From positions 6,573,501 through 6,633,500 of the forward strand of contig NC_064035.1 of the NCBI RefSeq assembly GCF_932526225.1: a stretch of DNA of 60,000 bases. Direction: 5' to 3'. This DNA comes from Nematostella vectensis (taxonomy: Eukaryota; Cnidaria; Anthozoa; Actiniaria; Edwardsiidae). This document shows positions 48,773 through 60,000 of this stretch, piece after piece. Positions within the stretch are counted from its first letter, which is position 1. Each line of letters opens with the position of its first letter. The position numbers and the translations under genes are program-made. The notes beneath the pieces are model-generated. The model worked only from the letters and a program-made list of their open reading frames with translations. It was not told the origin of the DNA and made no database searches.

Positions 48773-51700
48773 ACAAGGCCCTTTCTTAGCGACTCGAATC
48801 CATCGCCCTATGTAGCATGATTCTGCTTGCAGTACGCAGCTGTTGAGGTAAGTCTTGCTGTTGGTCCCGCATACAGGCTCATAGTCCAGAGGGCAGTCCT
48901 GTTTACAGTGGCACTGGGCGTAACCCTCATCTGCATGAACTTTGCAGGTTGAGTAATAACTGCAGTCAATTGCCTCGCAGTCAGATCCTAAAGAGATTTT
49001 GGTAATTCAGAATCCTGACCAACATTTACCGCAAAATGGCCATTATCCACCCTACACTGACCATCATCTACCTTACACTAACAATCATCCACCATACACT
49101 CACCATCACCTACCCTACACTATTTGCATTGTTTATTTACCTCTAGGCATCCGCCTTGCACTGAAGTTCCCATAAGGTGATAGGCTGTTCGAAGGTCTAA
49201 CATTATAGCCAGGCATGCTAGTAGTTGCGCCTGCTATTGAGGAGCTGGTGGTGGATGGCTTTGGCGATGCAGGCTCCAAGTTAGGGAACAGAGTGGCAGG
49301 CATATGACTGTAACCTGACGACGAGGGGTGGTGTGGAGAGGAAAACTTCCCGTATGGTGGTGTCTTTCCATGTGGGGTGAGTGTCGTGGTAACAGCGACA
49401 GATCCTGGGGCTGTTAAAACAAAATGAAGAGCTATATCTTCAGTTGTGCGAATAGTTTGCGCAGGAAGTTTTAAATTTACCGTTGACCACGTTATGAATA
49501 AAGCGGGTAACCATGAGCACTTGACGGTCAGCTCTCACAAGAACGACAACACGCATGCGCAAAAGAGAATCGGCCAAACACAAGCGCAACACAAATGAGA
49601 ATCGGTCAAACACAAGCGCAACACAGGTGAGAATCGGTCAAACAGAACTTAGGCTGAATATGCGTCCTAGTGGGAACCAAACAAACTCCATGCAGGACTC
49701 TTCATGCTATATTGTGCCCCTCTTCTAATGATGGATTAATTAACCCTTGACATTTTCCGAACTTCTAACTAACATTGTTACTAAGAAAAGGCACAAATGA
49801 AAACGCGTCCACAATGATCTTATGCTTTGTAATATGAGGACACCATAAATCATTTGCTTTGGTTAGATAATGCGAAGGCTAGTTCAGAAATTATCTCATA
49901 GCTCGTATTACTTACCGCAGTAATCACAAGAGCGCGGGCAGAGGTCTCGCATGGATCGATGCTCGCAGTACTTCTCCTGACGAGAGAAGAGGTTGCAGCT
50001 GCTGGACTTGTCAGCGCAATAGCCTTCGATTTTCTCTACATAACAAGATGAAGTGATAGAGTGATTTAATACACATTGAGCTACATGTGCTATATAATCT
50101 TTAGAAGATTGCATTAATGTATCAGGCTTGTAATAGAATCGGCTTTTCTTTGGCTTTTATAAGCAAATTTCACACAGTCATGACATTAAAGCTGAAGGCA
50201 CGTTCTTTCCACTTCCACTTTCAATTGCTGATCATTTTGTTTCTTATGTTATTTGCTGGAAGTCGTCTTAAAGGTTTTATGGGGTTGCGGCGTTGTAGGG
50301 AATACAAACTGCTTTAACGTGTTTGGGATATACGTGTTACGTGTTATCACGGTATGTCACAGAAAACAAACGTTGGTGCGAATGCTCTTATTTCCCTAGA
50401 TGAAAGCTCGACATAAGACCCGCAATATTTCCTCAAGAACGTGGTCTTCTATCCTATTATTTTTATAAATAAATACTGGGAAAAGAAACGATCTATCTAA
50501 CACAGAGTACCATGACATGATGAGCAGATAAAATGTTGGTTCTCACTTGGACATAAGCGCAAGAGGAACGCACGTAATTTTCCGATTCTCACTAGAACAC
50601 AAGCGCAAGCGGAAGCACAGAGAACGCAACTGCTTGATTTTCTTGCGCTTGCGCCTGTGTTTGACCTATTTGTGTTGCGCTGCCGCTTGCGCTTACCCTT
50701 GCGTCCTATTGAGAACCATTCTTAAGAGCTAGGATCTTTAAGGTCGACAAAGTGATTGTCTATAACACAGGAACCGCGGTGTGAAGCTATACCTTCGCAT
50801 GTTTTCCGTTGCAGGTTGACTCGAGGACAAAGGCACTTGTGCGTAGCTTCGATACGTTTGCATTGCTGGGAGTCGTAGCATGGATTAACTGCACACAGTC
50901 CAACTAAAAAAAGACACAAAACAGTTAGTCGAGATAAGAAAATCATATATGAGAGGCTTGTAGAAATGTGAATGCTTAATTTGTATAGCACATAATCAAA
51001 TGGCATTCGCTTGCAGCTGACTACTAATCATACGTAGTTTTTATTCATGGGTGTGGATAAGTGTGTAGTCAAATCACTGAAGATGGTACCACGAGCCAGC
51101 GTCCCCAGCGGTTCTTTACGACCACTACTACAAACGTTAGTCCAGTGTGCTATTGGAGAGACGGGACTTCCGGCGTCTTAACGTCCTTAACCAAGAGAAG
51201 AAGAAATTGAGGACTTTGAAAATCTGGAAAAAACCCTCAAAAAAGCTAACCTGGATTCCCTCCAGTACCCACTATCGCGACCTTCTCTATTTGTCTCGGT
51301 AGATAGTTGATTGATTTTCTCGTGAGCTTTTAGTGGGTGGGTGTCGTGTGTGCATGTATCACAGTGTACATACCGGACTTGAAGTAACAGCATACCGCAG
51401 TGTTCTGATCATAAACCACGCCCGCCAGGTACACCCCTGCCGAGTCCCCGAGAGACAAGGGACGCATCCAGATCGCAAACTGCGCGATTTCAAAGTGACC
51501 AAATTTGCGCACCTCGAACACATTGTTAGGTCTCCCTAGTGTGATAACTGGAGTGTATCGCTTTGGTGGCCGCGCTGCTAAGTGGAAGGGTTTGTTTGCC
51601 TTTGTGCTGAGGTTACCATCTTCGTAATATTCAATGCCGTAAGCTTCGCGCCACGTGAATATCATGTGCGTCCATTCGCGCAACTGACCGTGCACGTACA

Positions 51701-54700
51701 AGCGCCATTGCTTTTTTGTCGTCTCCAATACAAACTCAAACCCTTCGATGTTAGAATCGTAGATGAGTTGGAAACCCGGCCCTCTTTTAGAGTTTGTAAA
51801 AGCCCCGGACGACATAATATACCCTGCTTCATACACTCTCAGCCAAAAGCCGATCGTAAATCCGTCAACACATCGGGCTGGGTCGGTAACACAATCCGCA
51901 TTGAAGCCACCTGAGAAATAAAGGCATACGCAGTCATGCAGCATGCACAGGGAAGCGATAGTCTACGTCATTAGTGCAACTCTAGCGGCTCTGGTGTCAC
52001 ACAACATCTTTGTGACCGTCACAATCTATGTCAATTTACGTCACGCACGCAGTTACCTCAAAAGTTACCTTGTCACGTAAGCACCCAAGATAAACACATT
52101 AGAAAGATCTAGATCCGACGACCAGCTCCATGCAGCTTTCGTCGTTAGCTGACAGTCTATCGGATTGCTCGCGTGCAGTCAACAGCTTTGGCAAAGAGTT
52201 CGCAAAATCTTAGCTAAACAGTTGCGTGTCTAAAGAAACACGCAGGGTGGTGTCCAGAGTAGTGATTCAATGACCACGAATTAAAAAAATCGGCATCCTT
52301 GGCTCTGGTAATAGGTCAACATACTATCTAACCACTTTTTCAATCTAAACACACACATAAAGTTAGCCGTCTTGTTAACTACCAACGAAGGGATCAATTA
52401 AATCTCGATGAGGGGAAAGCGGATCAAAAGGGAAAATTCAACTTGTTTGATAGGACAACGTGACGAGGGTCTGTTTTTTTGAGTTGTGACTGCGACAATT
52501 GCACTGTTATATGCGCAGCTTCTGTGCATGACCAAACATGGAACAGGTCGTCGGATCTAAAGCTTTGTTAAACCTGTTTCCGCAGAAGTCCGCCGAAAAA
52601 GCAAGGCACAGACCATGGTGAGCAAATATAACTCGCTAGAAAAAGCTCACCCTTAGATGATTGTTCCGCTACGTTTCTCGGAGGACTTGCGAAATAAAAC
52701 AGATTGCGTAATCTTATCAGCTCAGCTTGCCACTTATAGCGACATCCCCTCCCCTAGCACCCCGCCACACCCCTAGGAGCAACCCTTAGAGCATGCTTCC
52801 CGCGGCCAGTGAGGGCGTACTCATGCAAGTAACTCAGACGTTAATAGATCGTGATATGGTTTCTACATAAGACATTGTCGCATATAAAGGGACGTGGCAA
52901 ATAGTGTAAGAAATCATTATTAGTTTTTGAGAAATGGGCAACAAAACGTGAATTATCTCGAATCTTAAAAGGTAAAATGCCTACGTTGTGTGCGATAATG
53001 CCCTTATGCAAACATGTACAGTTCTGTTGGTGTGATGTGCAAGATACGCATCAACCAAATGAGAAGTTACTTACAGCCATAGGTTCGTAATTCTCGTAGA
53101 GAGCTGCACTTTTGAAACCCGCCTATTAACAAAAGTTAGTATGTGTTTGGTTACGTATCGCGTCATATGTAATGCAATCAGTTTAAGCACAGCATCGTCA
53201 TTTATTAGCGCATTTCTGGCGCATTGTGGCAGCGTAATCTCACTACAGCCTAGTCGCTGCCGTGCTGTACGGGTTTCCTGTGGTTGGCTATGAGGAAAGA
53301 GGGGCTGGGGAAAGAGTTTTACTGTGACAGCACAACTCTTACCAACCCCAGGAAGCCTAGTAAGAATGCTTGGGAATAGCCTGATCTCTCTGTATGAACC
53401 AACCCGCCATTTGCAGAACTGGGGTCAAGGATGAAAGGGGTGAAAGGGATTCGTGTCGGTTCGTCTTTTGGCAAGGCAGAGCAAACATCAGGGTCTAGAA
53501 GCCGGAAGGGGGAGGTGGGTTCTTCCCATGTCGTAGTTTTTTTAAGGGTCCCCGGGTATTTCCTAGGAAGTATCTGAGAGAAAATCGCCTTTTCTATAAG
53601 AAATGGTACTTTTTAGGGTAACAATTTTTGGTGTTCACCCTGGTGTTTACCCTGAGGACCCCCCTCTCCGTGTCTAGAAGATTCTCGTTGTCTCCCTCTC
53701 GTCTTGCAAATGCCGAGTATGAGACAGTACTAATAATGAATGCTTCTGGGTTTTACAAACTCATCATTCATCAAAAGCATTGAAGATTTGCTTGTGTACT
53801 AATAGCATCACGCAAAAATGGCCCGACCAACATGGAAAATGGCCCTACCAACAAACCCACGGAAACCATGAAGATTTGCTTGTGAACTAATAGCATCACG
53901 CAAACCAACATGGAAAATGGCTCTACCAACAAACCCTCGGAAACCATGAAGATTTGCTTGTGAACTAATAGCATCACGCAAAAATGGCCCAACCAACATG
54001 GAAAATGGCCCTACCAACTAACCCTCGGAAACCATGAAGATTTGCTTGTGAACTAATAGCATCACGCAAACCAACATGGAAAATGGCTCTACCAACAAAC
54101 CCTCGGAAACCATGAAGATTTGCTTGTGAACTAATAGCATCACGCAAAAATGGCCCAACCAACATGGAAAATGGCCCTACCAACAAACCCTCGGAAACCA
54201 TGGGCCAAGCGGAACCGGAAACAGTGGGCCGGGCATTTTGGGTTCCCTGAGGAACCAAACCACGTGTTAGCAATGACAGACGTTCTGACCAATCGCGTCG
54301 TGCTATTTTTCAGTACTCATAGCAAGTCAGTCAATATATTAGATGTTATAATTCGGCCGTGCTGTTACTTTTGCTCTTTTAACCAAAGCATCTTACAGCT
54401 TTTTAAATTACCGTCACGATCTATTCCCTTTATACAAAACATAAACAGACATGCATCGCATTTCGGTACCTGGCTCTTGGTCACCAGTAATTGTCGATTT
54501 TGTTCTGAAAAAAGAGCTCTCCCCATTCCCCCTCACACACATATAACACACAACGATACATTACACTCAAATATTTGATGGCCTCCCCCCTGGCCATTGG
54601 TAACTTCAGTAGAGAATTTCTTATGTATAACGCTAGCCCGGTCGCAGCTTAGATCCCACATGGATCTAAACTGTGGCTCAAAGCACTTCGTGTTAGACGA

Positions 54701-57626
54701 AGTCGCCTTGCAGCTGATTGCCGATGAAGTATGCCTGACTCGCACCGGCTATTTCATGCTACTGAGTACAAACAGAGACAAAAACAGCTGTCCATTTTCT
54801 GCCGCAAGGATAAGACTGTAGTGCTGGCGATCCGGCATCGACCCGTCTTTTGCCGATGTGTGTATAGCTATTGTGCTTTAGAAGTTCACTTATGTAACTT
54901 ATGTAAGCCTTTGTAAATTTCATGTACAAGAGGTAACATGATTGTTTGCTAACGAAATAGGCTGCGACCACTAAATGAAGGAATAAATACAGGCCAGGAG
55001 ACAATAAGGAAGAATGGTGTATGAAAAGGCTTCATGAGTCAAGGCTATCCGCTAACGAGAACACCTGGTTAGCGGAGAGCTAACTATTGTCTTTATTCAG
55101 CGGATATCAAGTCACAAGTATTAACTCACCGATATCCACCCAATCATCCTTGCCATCGAGGAAAAGTGAAGTCCCAAGCTGCTGTATCTTGTTTATTTTT
55201 CCACCGTTATACACCACCGTGTGAGCTGATCCCTGGACATCTTCCAGGAAGCCGCCATCTGAGATGTTCTGGTATGGCCAAAAGTGGTCTGCGGTCTGAT
55301 ACGGCGAGCCCCATGTAGGGAAAGGGAAGATGGTACCTTCATAATGCAACCACAACAACAGATATTAAAACATTTCACAATGCATGTATCGTGGTAACAT
55401 AACGCAAATCGTGCAATACTTCCAAGGGAGATATATGTTCTGCAGCTATTAAACTATTCAGGAAATGCCTTTGGATGGTCGCCAATAATTTGGATGTTCT
55501 TGTAAGTTCGAAAGCTTTTTTAAGTACTCGAATGTCCGTTCATATTTGCTTGATATCGTAAAAGTTGCAAAGAGCCATCCCAATGGTTCAAGAAGCCGTG
55601 TTATGGTTAGTGTTATAGGTTACATGTCATCCTTAACCCACTACTGATACATCTGCCTCTATGCATCCGTGATATGGCATAGGGTAGACGCGTTTATATG
55701 CACCTCAGGGTCGCCTACTTTGTGACCAGTTTACCGACTGCTGGTCATGTCTATGCAACTGCATGGTGTTTGATCGCGGAAACTCGATTCCTCAGATGAT
55801 AGGCCACCTTTTTTATTCGACGATAATCAGGGTTTTTCGGGCTAGCGGATAAGGAATGCATCCTTTTCATTCTAATTTTTATTTATATTCTTTTCAGCTA
55901 TCCCGCGCTCATCTGCGTGTCCGCCCTTAATCTCAAATCCACGATGACGGCTGATTAGCCGATTGTCGCGTTTTCCGCGATAAAACACCGCGTGCAACCA
56001 GGCTAGCAAGGATTCACATCTTGACCAGTTTTTCTCTCGGAGAACGCGCCACAAAGCAGTTCGTGCGTAGCCTGCGAAGCCGGTAGTTTTGCGAGATGCC
56101 TGGAACGTGTTTACCCGCGATAGCACACTGGTTAAAGTGCACCTTGATGATTGCCTATTCGTGGGCTCAGTATACGTTCGAGCGTAGCTGGGACGAAATC
56201 AACGCACTCCATTCTTCCTGGCCATCCCATAGTTTTGCGCGAGCCCAAAATTCATAATTCTCTTCTTAGATGTTCGAAAAATCGCACAAAAGCGCCAGCT
56301 CCACAGGCTATTTGTGTTTGGTGTATATAAAATTAAACATTACTTACAGTTGGAATGCTGAAAGGCTAGAATGAAATAATATAGAGAGAGGGTTAATAAA
56401 GTTACAAAAAGAATGATTAAAAGCATTACTTAGATACACACATGCATTTATACAGTTAGTTAGCGTTAAATTGTGCACTTTAATGAATGTCAATCAACAC
56501 GATTTTAAACTGCCCGTTCAATACCGAGTCACACAAAGAATCCATTCCAATCAGCTAATTCTAGTGAGTGATATATTTTCAATAACATTGTTAAGGTGGA
56601 CCCAAGCGTGATCAAGGACATATCACTCATATTTTACAAGCCCCTCGCCCGTTTTGATATTAAAGGAGATGTTATTTGCGCATCTCGTTTGCGCATGGAA
56701 TTTCTCGTGGGCCATCTTTATCATTAGGGTCAAAACTCCGTTATTCTTTAAACATATAAAGCGGATGCCAAGAGAACAACAAAATTCATGTGGATTATTC
56801 AGGCTACTTTTTTCCTCTTGGCGGATTGTTGAGTACACCGTGGCTCGAAGAAAATTAATGACATAAGAAATATGATATACGAAAAAAGGTTTTGGGATCG
56901 GCAATTCTGTCGTGACGTCTCAACGCACTCGTAAAGCGAGGCAAAATAAAGGCAAAATATATATCTCTAAAACCTTCGGCAAAAACTTCCCGTATAAAAC
57001 TTGAACATTTTTGGTGACTGCATCACAAACAGTGGTCACATTTTTGTTTAAATTGTTTCGGAAACTTTTTCTTAAATGTTTTTTTTGTTTTTGCTAATTG
57101 GCATATATTTTAAGACAATAAGAATATTAGACGGCTGTCACGAACTTTTTATACAAGCTCAATCATTGGCCTTTAGTTTTAACCTGTTTTTGTAACTTTG
57201 AAGATTTGCACGATATCTTTGACATTATTTTGGTATACGCTCTAGCGGTATTATGCCTTCTCTTCTTGTCATAAATATTTCATCATTAGAGAAAGGGAAA
57301 TTCGTTTTTCTTTTTTATAATTGGTGGACAATTCTGAGGTGAGGACTTTAAAATAGAAACAAAGTTTCTTCGCGAAAGTCACACTTCTATGCAGTTTCAC
57401 TCTACAATTTGTAGAAAGGACTTCTACTGCATCGACAGAGCAAAGCAGGTTGAAAAATTGGAACTCGATTATTGACGTAAATAAACTCTTTGGGGCTTTC
57501 TCGCCGAGATAATACAATTAACATTCGCGACCATCGAAATTGACTCAAAAATATGTACTTACCAAAAACTACCAAGTAAACAAATTGCTGGGCGAGTTCA
57601 ATATAGTTCCCCAGCACCCCTCTCAT
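48772..57626 (-). CDS. R4: LamG-EGF-ShK-follistatin/Kazal protein, 3' end not found
   Basis: Exons in transcript order: 57626-57563 (start, weak signal-like MRGVLGNYIELAQQ), 55336-55130 and 51910-51374 (LamG-like: GKDDWVDIG, FTIGFWLRVYEAG, ITLGRPN), 50903-50793 (EGF, six Cys), 50035-49916 (ShK, six Cys), 49410-49141 (Pro/Ser/Thr linker) and 48987-48772 (follistatin-like Cys pairs, then Kazal core PVCGTNSKTYLNSC). All introns are phase 1; 508 codons are assembled. R4 is clearly related to R3 (same module order to ShK) but then differs. Its intron within LamG sits about 20 codons earlier than in R2/R3. No stop, TM or tail exon is visible before R3 begins. It may be secreted, may use undetected exons, or may share R3's 3' exons. 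The first exon is the least certain part. Confidence 0.72.
49000..49130. repeat. About 20-bp degenerate tandem repeat in R4 intron
   Basis: CCATCATCCACCCTACACTGA-like units repeat four to five times between the Kazal and linker exons. Confidence 0.65.
49555..49650. repeat. 31-bp tandem repeat, 3 copies
   Basis: The unit is GAGAATCGGTCAAACACAAG plus CGCAACACA. Related pieces (AACACAAGCGCAAGC and its complement) recur near 50,590-50,700, so this is a small dispersed family. Confidence 0.75.
51085..51240 (-). mobile_element. Partial second copy of the tRNA-derived SINE
   Basis: It shares CCAGCGGTTCTTTACG-like and AGAGACGGGACTTCCGG motifs, in order, with the SINE at 28,475-28,760. The tRNA-like head is missing, as in a 5'-truncated copy. 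It sits in an R4 intron. Confidence 0.5.
51950..53760. other. R4 intron sequence without recognised content
   Basis: Part of the long intron splitting the LamG domain. No exon or repeat is supported. Confidence 0.5.
53765..54210. repeat. About 80-90-bp minisatellite, 5 units, in R4 intron
   Basis: Units contain GAAGATTTGCTTGTGAACTA and CCAACATGGAAAATGGC. Longer units with an added AAAATGGCC segment alternate with shorter ones. Open frames through it on - are artefacts. Confidence 0.92.
55380..57560. other. R4 first-intron sequence without recognised content
   Basis: AT-rich DNA with only short, unconvincing frames on both strands. Confidence 0.5.
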
Positions 57627-57740
57627 TTCTGTGAGGTTTTCGTGTGATCTTTTTGGACGAGTATCTGGCTGGTTTGCAATCGCATGGTTGGTTTATACTT
57701 AGAACATCTGCTACGTCTTGCGCTACCGGCGACTCAAACT
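57618..57740 (-). CDS. Candidate R4 exon overlapping its predicted start
   Basis: From a good acceptor (gtttattctag), a phase-1 frame reads EFESPVAQDVADVLSINQ and a Cys-Asp-Cys segment. It ends either at a weak phase-1 donor (AGGG, then gtgctg; 123 bases) or at a TGA a few codons later. The composition is clearly protein-like, and the Pro-Cys motif recalls the linker after the R2 signal peptide. If real, the R4 signal exon lies further right and the ATG at 57,626 is not used. Confidence 0.35.
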
Positions 57741-57744
57741 CTAG

Positions 57745-60000
57745 AATAAACATCACCAAATTGAGTTAATCAAACCGTTTTGTTTTCTATAATAATTAAA
57801 ACTAACGGGACGTAAGTTCTGTTCATTGGATTTAGTATGATTTGTAACACTTATCATATTATCTTATTATATCTTATTAAATACCATGGCTTACCTTAGA
57901 AGAACATTTGCTTTCAAGCCTAAATTTTCTTGCATCGCGAGGGATGGAAAGCGAACCACATAAATAGCCTAAGAGCTGAGGTGAGTGCCGACACAGAAGA
58001 TGCCGTTCTACTTAACTCGTTTATTATTTATTACAGACTCAACACAGCGCACTTATCAACATTGTGTTCGATTCTGCCAATCAGTGGGTATTATTTTCAC
58101 TACTAATTTGGATACAAACAAATGGTGTTCGACTCGGTAAGCCATTATCACTAAAATGGTACATTTGAACTTGTTGCTGAAGTGGATTTACCTGGTAACT
58201 TAGAAAATAAATAAAAATAAAAAGTGCTAACAATGTTAAATTTGTTGCTAACTGAAAAGAAGGCAGAGACTTGTAAAGTGGTTATTTCAGAATATCTGTA
58301 GCACCATCAATTATGTCCAAGCTAAAGAGAACGCTGTTGTTGAAGTGAAAAAGACCGCAACTTTTACCCGAGTATAATAATGATCATAATCGCCACTCGG
58401 GGGTCATAACCAAATACAATGAATTTCGTGAGTACAAAAACGAACTTTAGATGAACCCTGGTGTTTTCCCTCTCATGGTTTGAGAAGGAGTGTCCTTTCA
58501 AACAGGCGTATCTTGTTTTATTGGGGCAAATGCCCGTTATAATGGTGCACACAGGTTGATTTATGTCACCAACACGTTCTGGTAGTGCATTGACACTTTC
58601 AAAAGATACGCAATTATATTTCGGAACAGCTGATGTCTTTCAATACTGTTACAATGACACCCTTGCACAGACGAGATAATCTTCTAACGAAACCACACAA
58701 AAAATACTTCTTTGCTCACTAAGTTAATAATGGACGGACACAAAGAAGATTGCAGATTTACAACTTGTCTAAAAAACGTTACCAATGATCACAGATCGTA
58801 CAATGTTTGAAGAAGAGCTCCAAAAAACTAACGATCTTTCGATCTTCCGCCGTTATAGATCTTTAGGGCGAATTACTCTAATGAGAGTCCGCAAAACAGT
58901 ATTGTTGATCAGCAGTGATCAGGAATCTTCCTTAGAGAGCTCTTTGAGGCGACTGTGGCAATGCATTCATTATAAAACTACATTAAAAAGCTAAAAAAAT
59001 ATAAATAAAATTCCGTACACTTTCAGATAAAACTGACCCGTCGTTTCCTGCTAGAATATGATTAGTAGGTATAGTTATTCGATTAAATATACTTTTTTCT
59101 TATTTTAGTAGCAAATCGAAGACACAGGTAAAACGAAAACATTATTAGATATTTTTCAAGTTTGAAGACTAGATGGTTAATAAGTTAATATACTGTGACT
59201 GAACGGTTATATATCCACCTATTTCCGGTAATTCTGTTTTTTGCATAATCAATGTATAACAAAAGTTTTAAAGTAGCTTAGCATAACAAAAGTAGTAAAA
59301 AAACGCAAAACCTTCAAATTTCAACATACCTATATAGGTGATGCTTTCACTTTACTATATCCGCCGTTAACTACTGAAACCGTACTTTTAGATAACTCCA
59401 AAGGTGGAGTTGTCTGCAATTGTGTTGTCTTTTGACCCAGAATGACTGGAACGCAAGGGATTCGCCTATAGCTCTATATATAGCTAATCACACAAAATAT
59501 CACTTGGCCGAGCAACCGGGGCGCCCTGGGGTTGACGAATCACTACTGAGAAATCTTTTTCACAGCCACAGCTTAATGAAATTACACCAAGGTCGCATAG
59601 TTTAACAACTTCGTTGAAATGATGGTCGTACGATTGTCGAGTAAGTCATTACTAATTCATAAGAAATATTACAAAGAGGACTTCGCACATAGCAGACGTT
59701 TTAAAGAATAAACGACCCCACTGTGAGCCTTTTGATGACTCGTGAAGGTTAAGAACCCATGCTGGAATGATGTTTGAGTAAATATTTTCCAACCAAGTCC
59801 TTTATTTTCCAAAAGGGTTATTTTACGTTTTACGTTTTAAAAGTACTTTATGGGCAAAACTCTTTATTAAAAATAACGATTTGCGTCTTAAACGTCTTCT
59901 TAAAATACTACTTAATTAAATGATAAGAAAACGTTTGATATCAAACCACTTCTTTTTAAAACAGATCGTAATCATATCCTTTTTTCTTTCGAGTGTCTAA
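57745..60000. other. Right-end sequence without recognised gene
   Basis: A splice-donor-like CTAAGgtaagc on the - strand at about 57,895 could end a 5' UTR exon of R4. Otherwise I see AT-rich DNA with no supported gene. Confidence 0.4.

Noticed and set aside
54533-54821. Overlapping 70-75-residue frames on both strands
   Set aside because: No splice context, no recognisable family and no agreement on strand; kept as intron of R4.

Overview
The window looks like nuclear DNA of a metazoan, most probably an anthozoan cnidarian such as a sea anemone. Coding sequence is split by GT-AG introns. The predicted proteins combine laminin-G/concanavalin-like, EGF, ShK and follistatin-Kazal modules, alongside a seven-helix receptor and a ciliary leucine-rich-repeat gene. 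Introns and spacers are crowded with minisatellites, MITE-like hairpins and a tRNA-derived SINE. I assigned the organism by inference from gene content; no taxonomic marker is present.

Layout. Positions 1-12,102 hold two tandem genes on the + strand (R1, cut by the left edge, and R2). Positions 27,552-57,740 hold two tandem genes on the - strand (R3, complete, and R4, whose 3' end I cannot find). All four belong to one family of modular surface receptors, so the pairs face each other. Between them lie a large compound minisatellite (12,998-15,206), an intronless class A GPCR (-, 15,751-16,983), an LRRC46-like gene (+, 18,837 to about 22,371), several MITE-like elements and a TGACGTCA-rich minisatellite (25,881-26,530).

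Receptor architecture, built by splicing exons whose phases all agree: signal peptide, LamG-like domain in two exons, EGF, optional ShK, Ser/Thr/Pro-rich stalk, a Cys-rich plus ferredoxin-like (SEA-like) membrane-proximal module carrying a conserved polybasic Lys-Arg-Arg-Arg site, one transmembrane helix, and a tail with an ITDVPKK motif that ends VTYxPPxWD. R2 is 831 residues and R3 is 924. The polybasic site lies in a variable loop between the first helix and second strand of the predicted SEA-like fold. Notch has the same arrangement in its furin-cleaved heterodimerisation domain, so I infer two-chain, proteolytically regulated receptors. This family is the best candidate for an undescribed system here. 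R4 keeps the N-terminal modules but carries a follistatin-Kazal module where the others have the SEA-like one.

Two evolutionary signals stand out. The first LamG exon is about 99% identical between R2 and R3, while the adjacent exon is only about 78% identical in protein, which suggests gene conversion. Three minisatellites begin at 5' splice sites of this family, and at least one has visibly amplified the splice junction itself.
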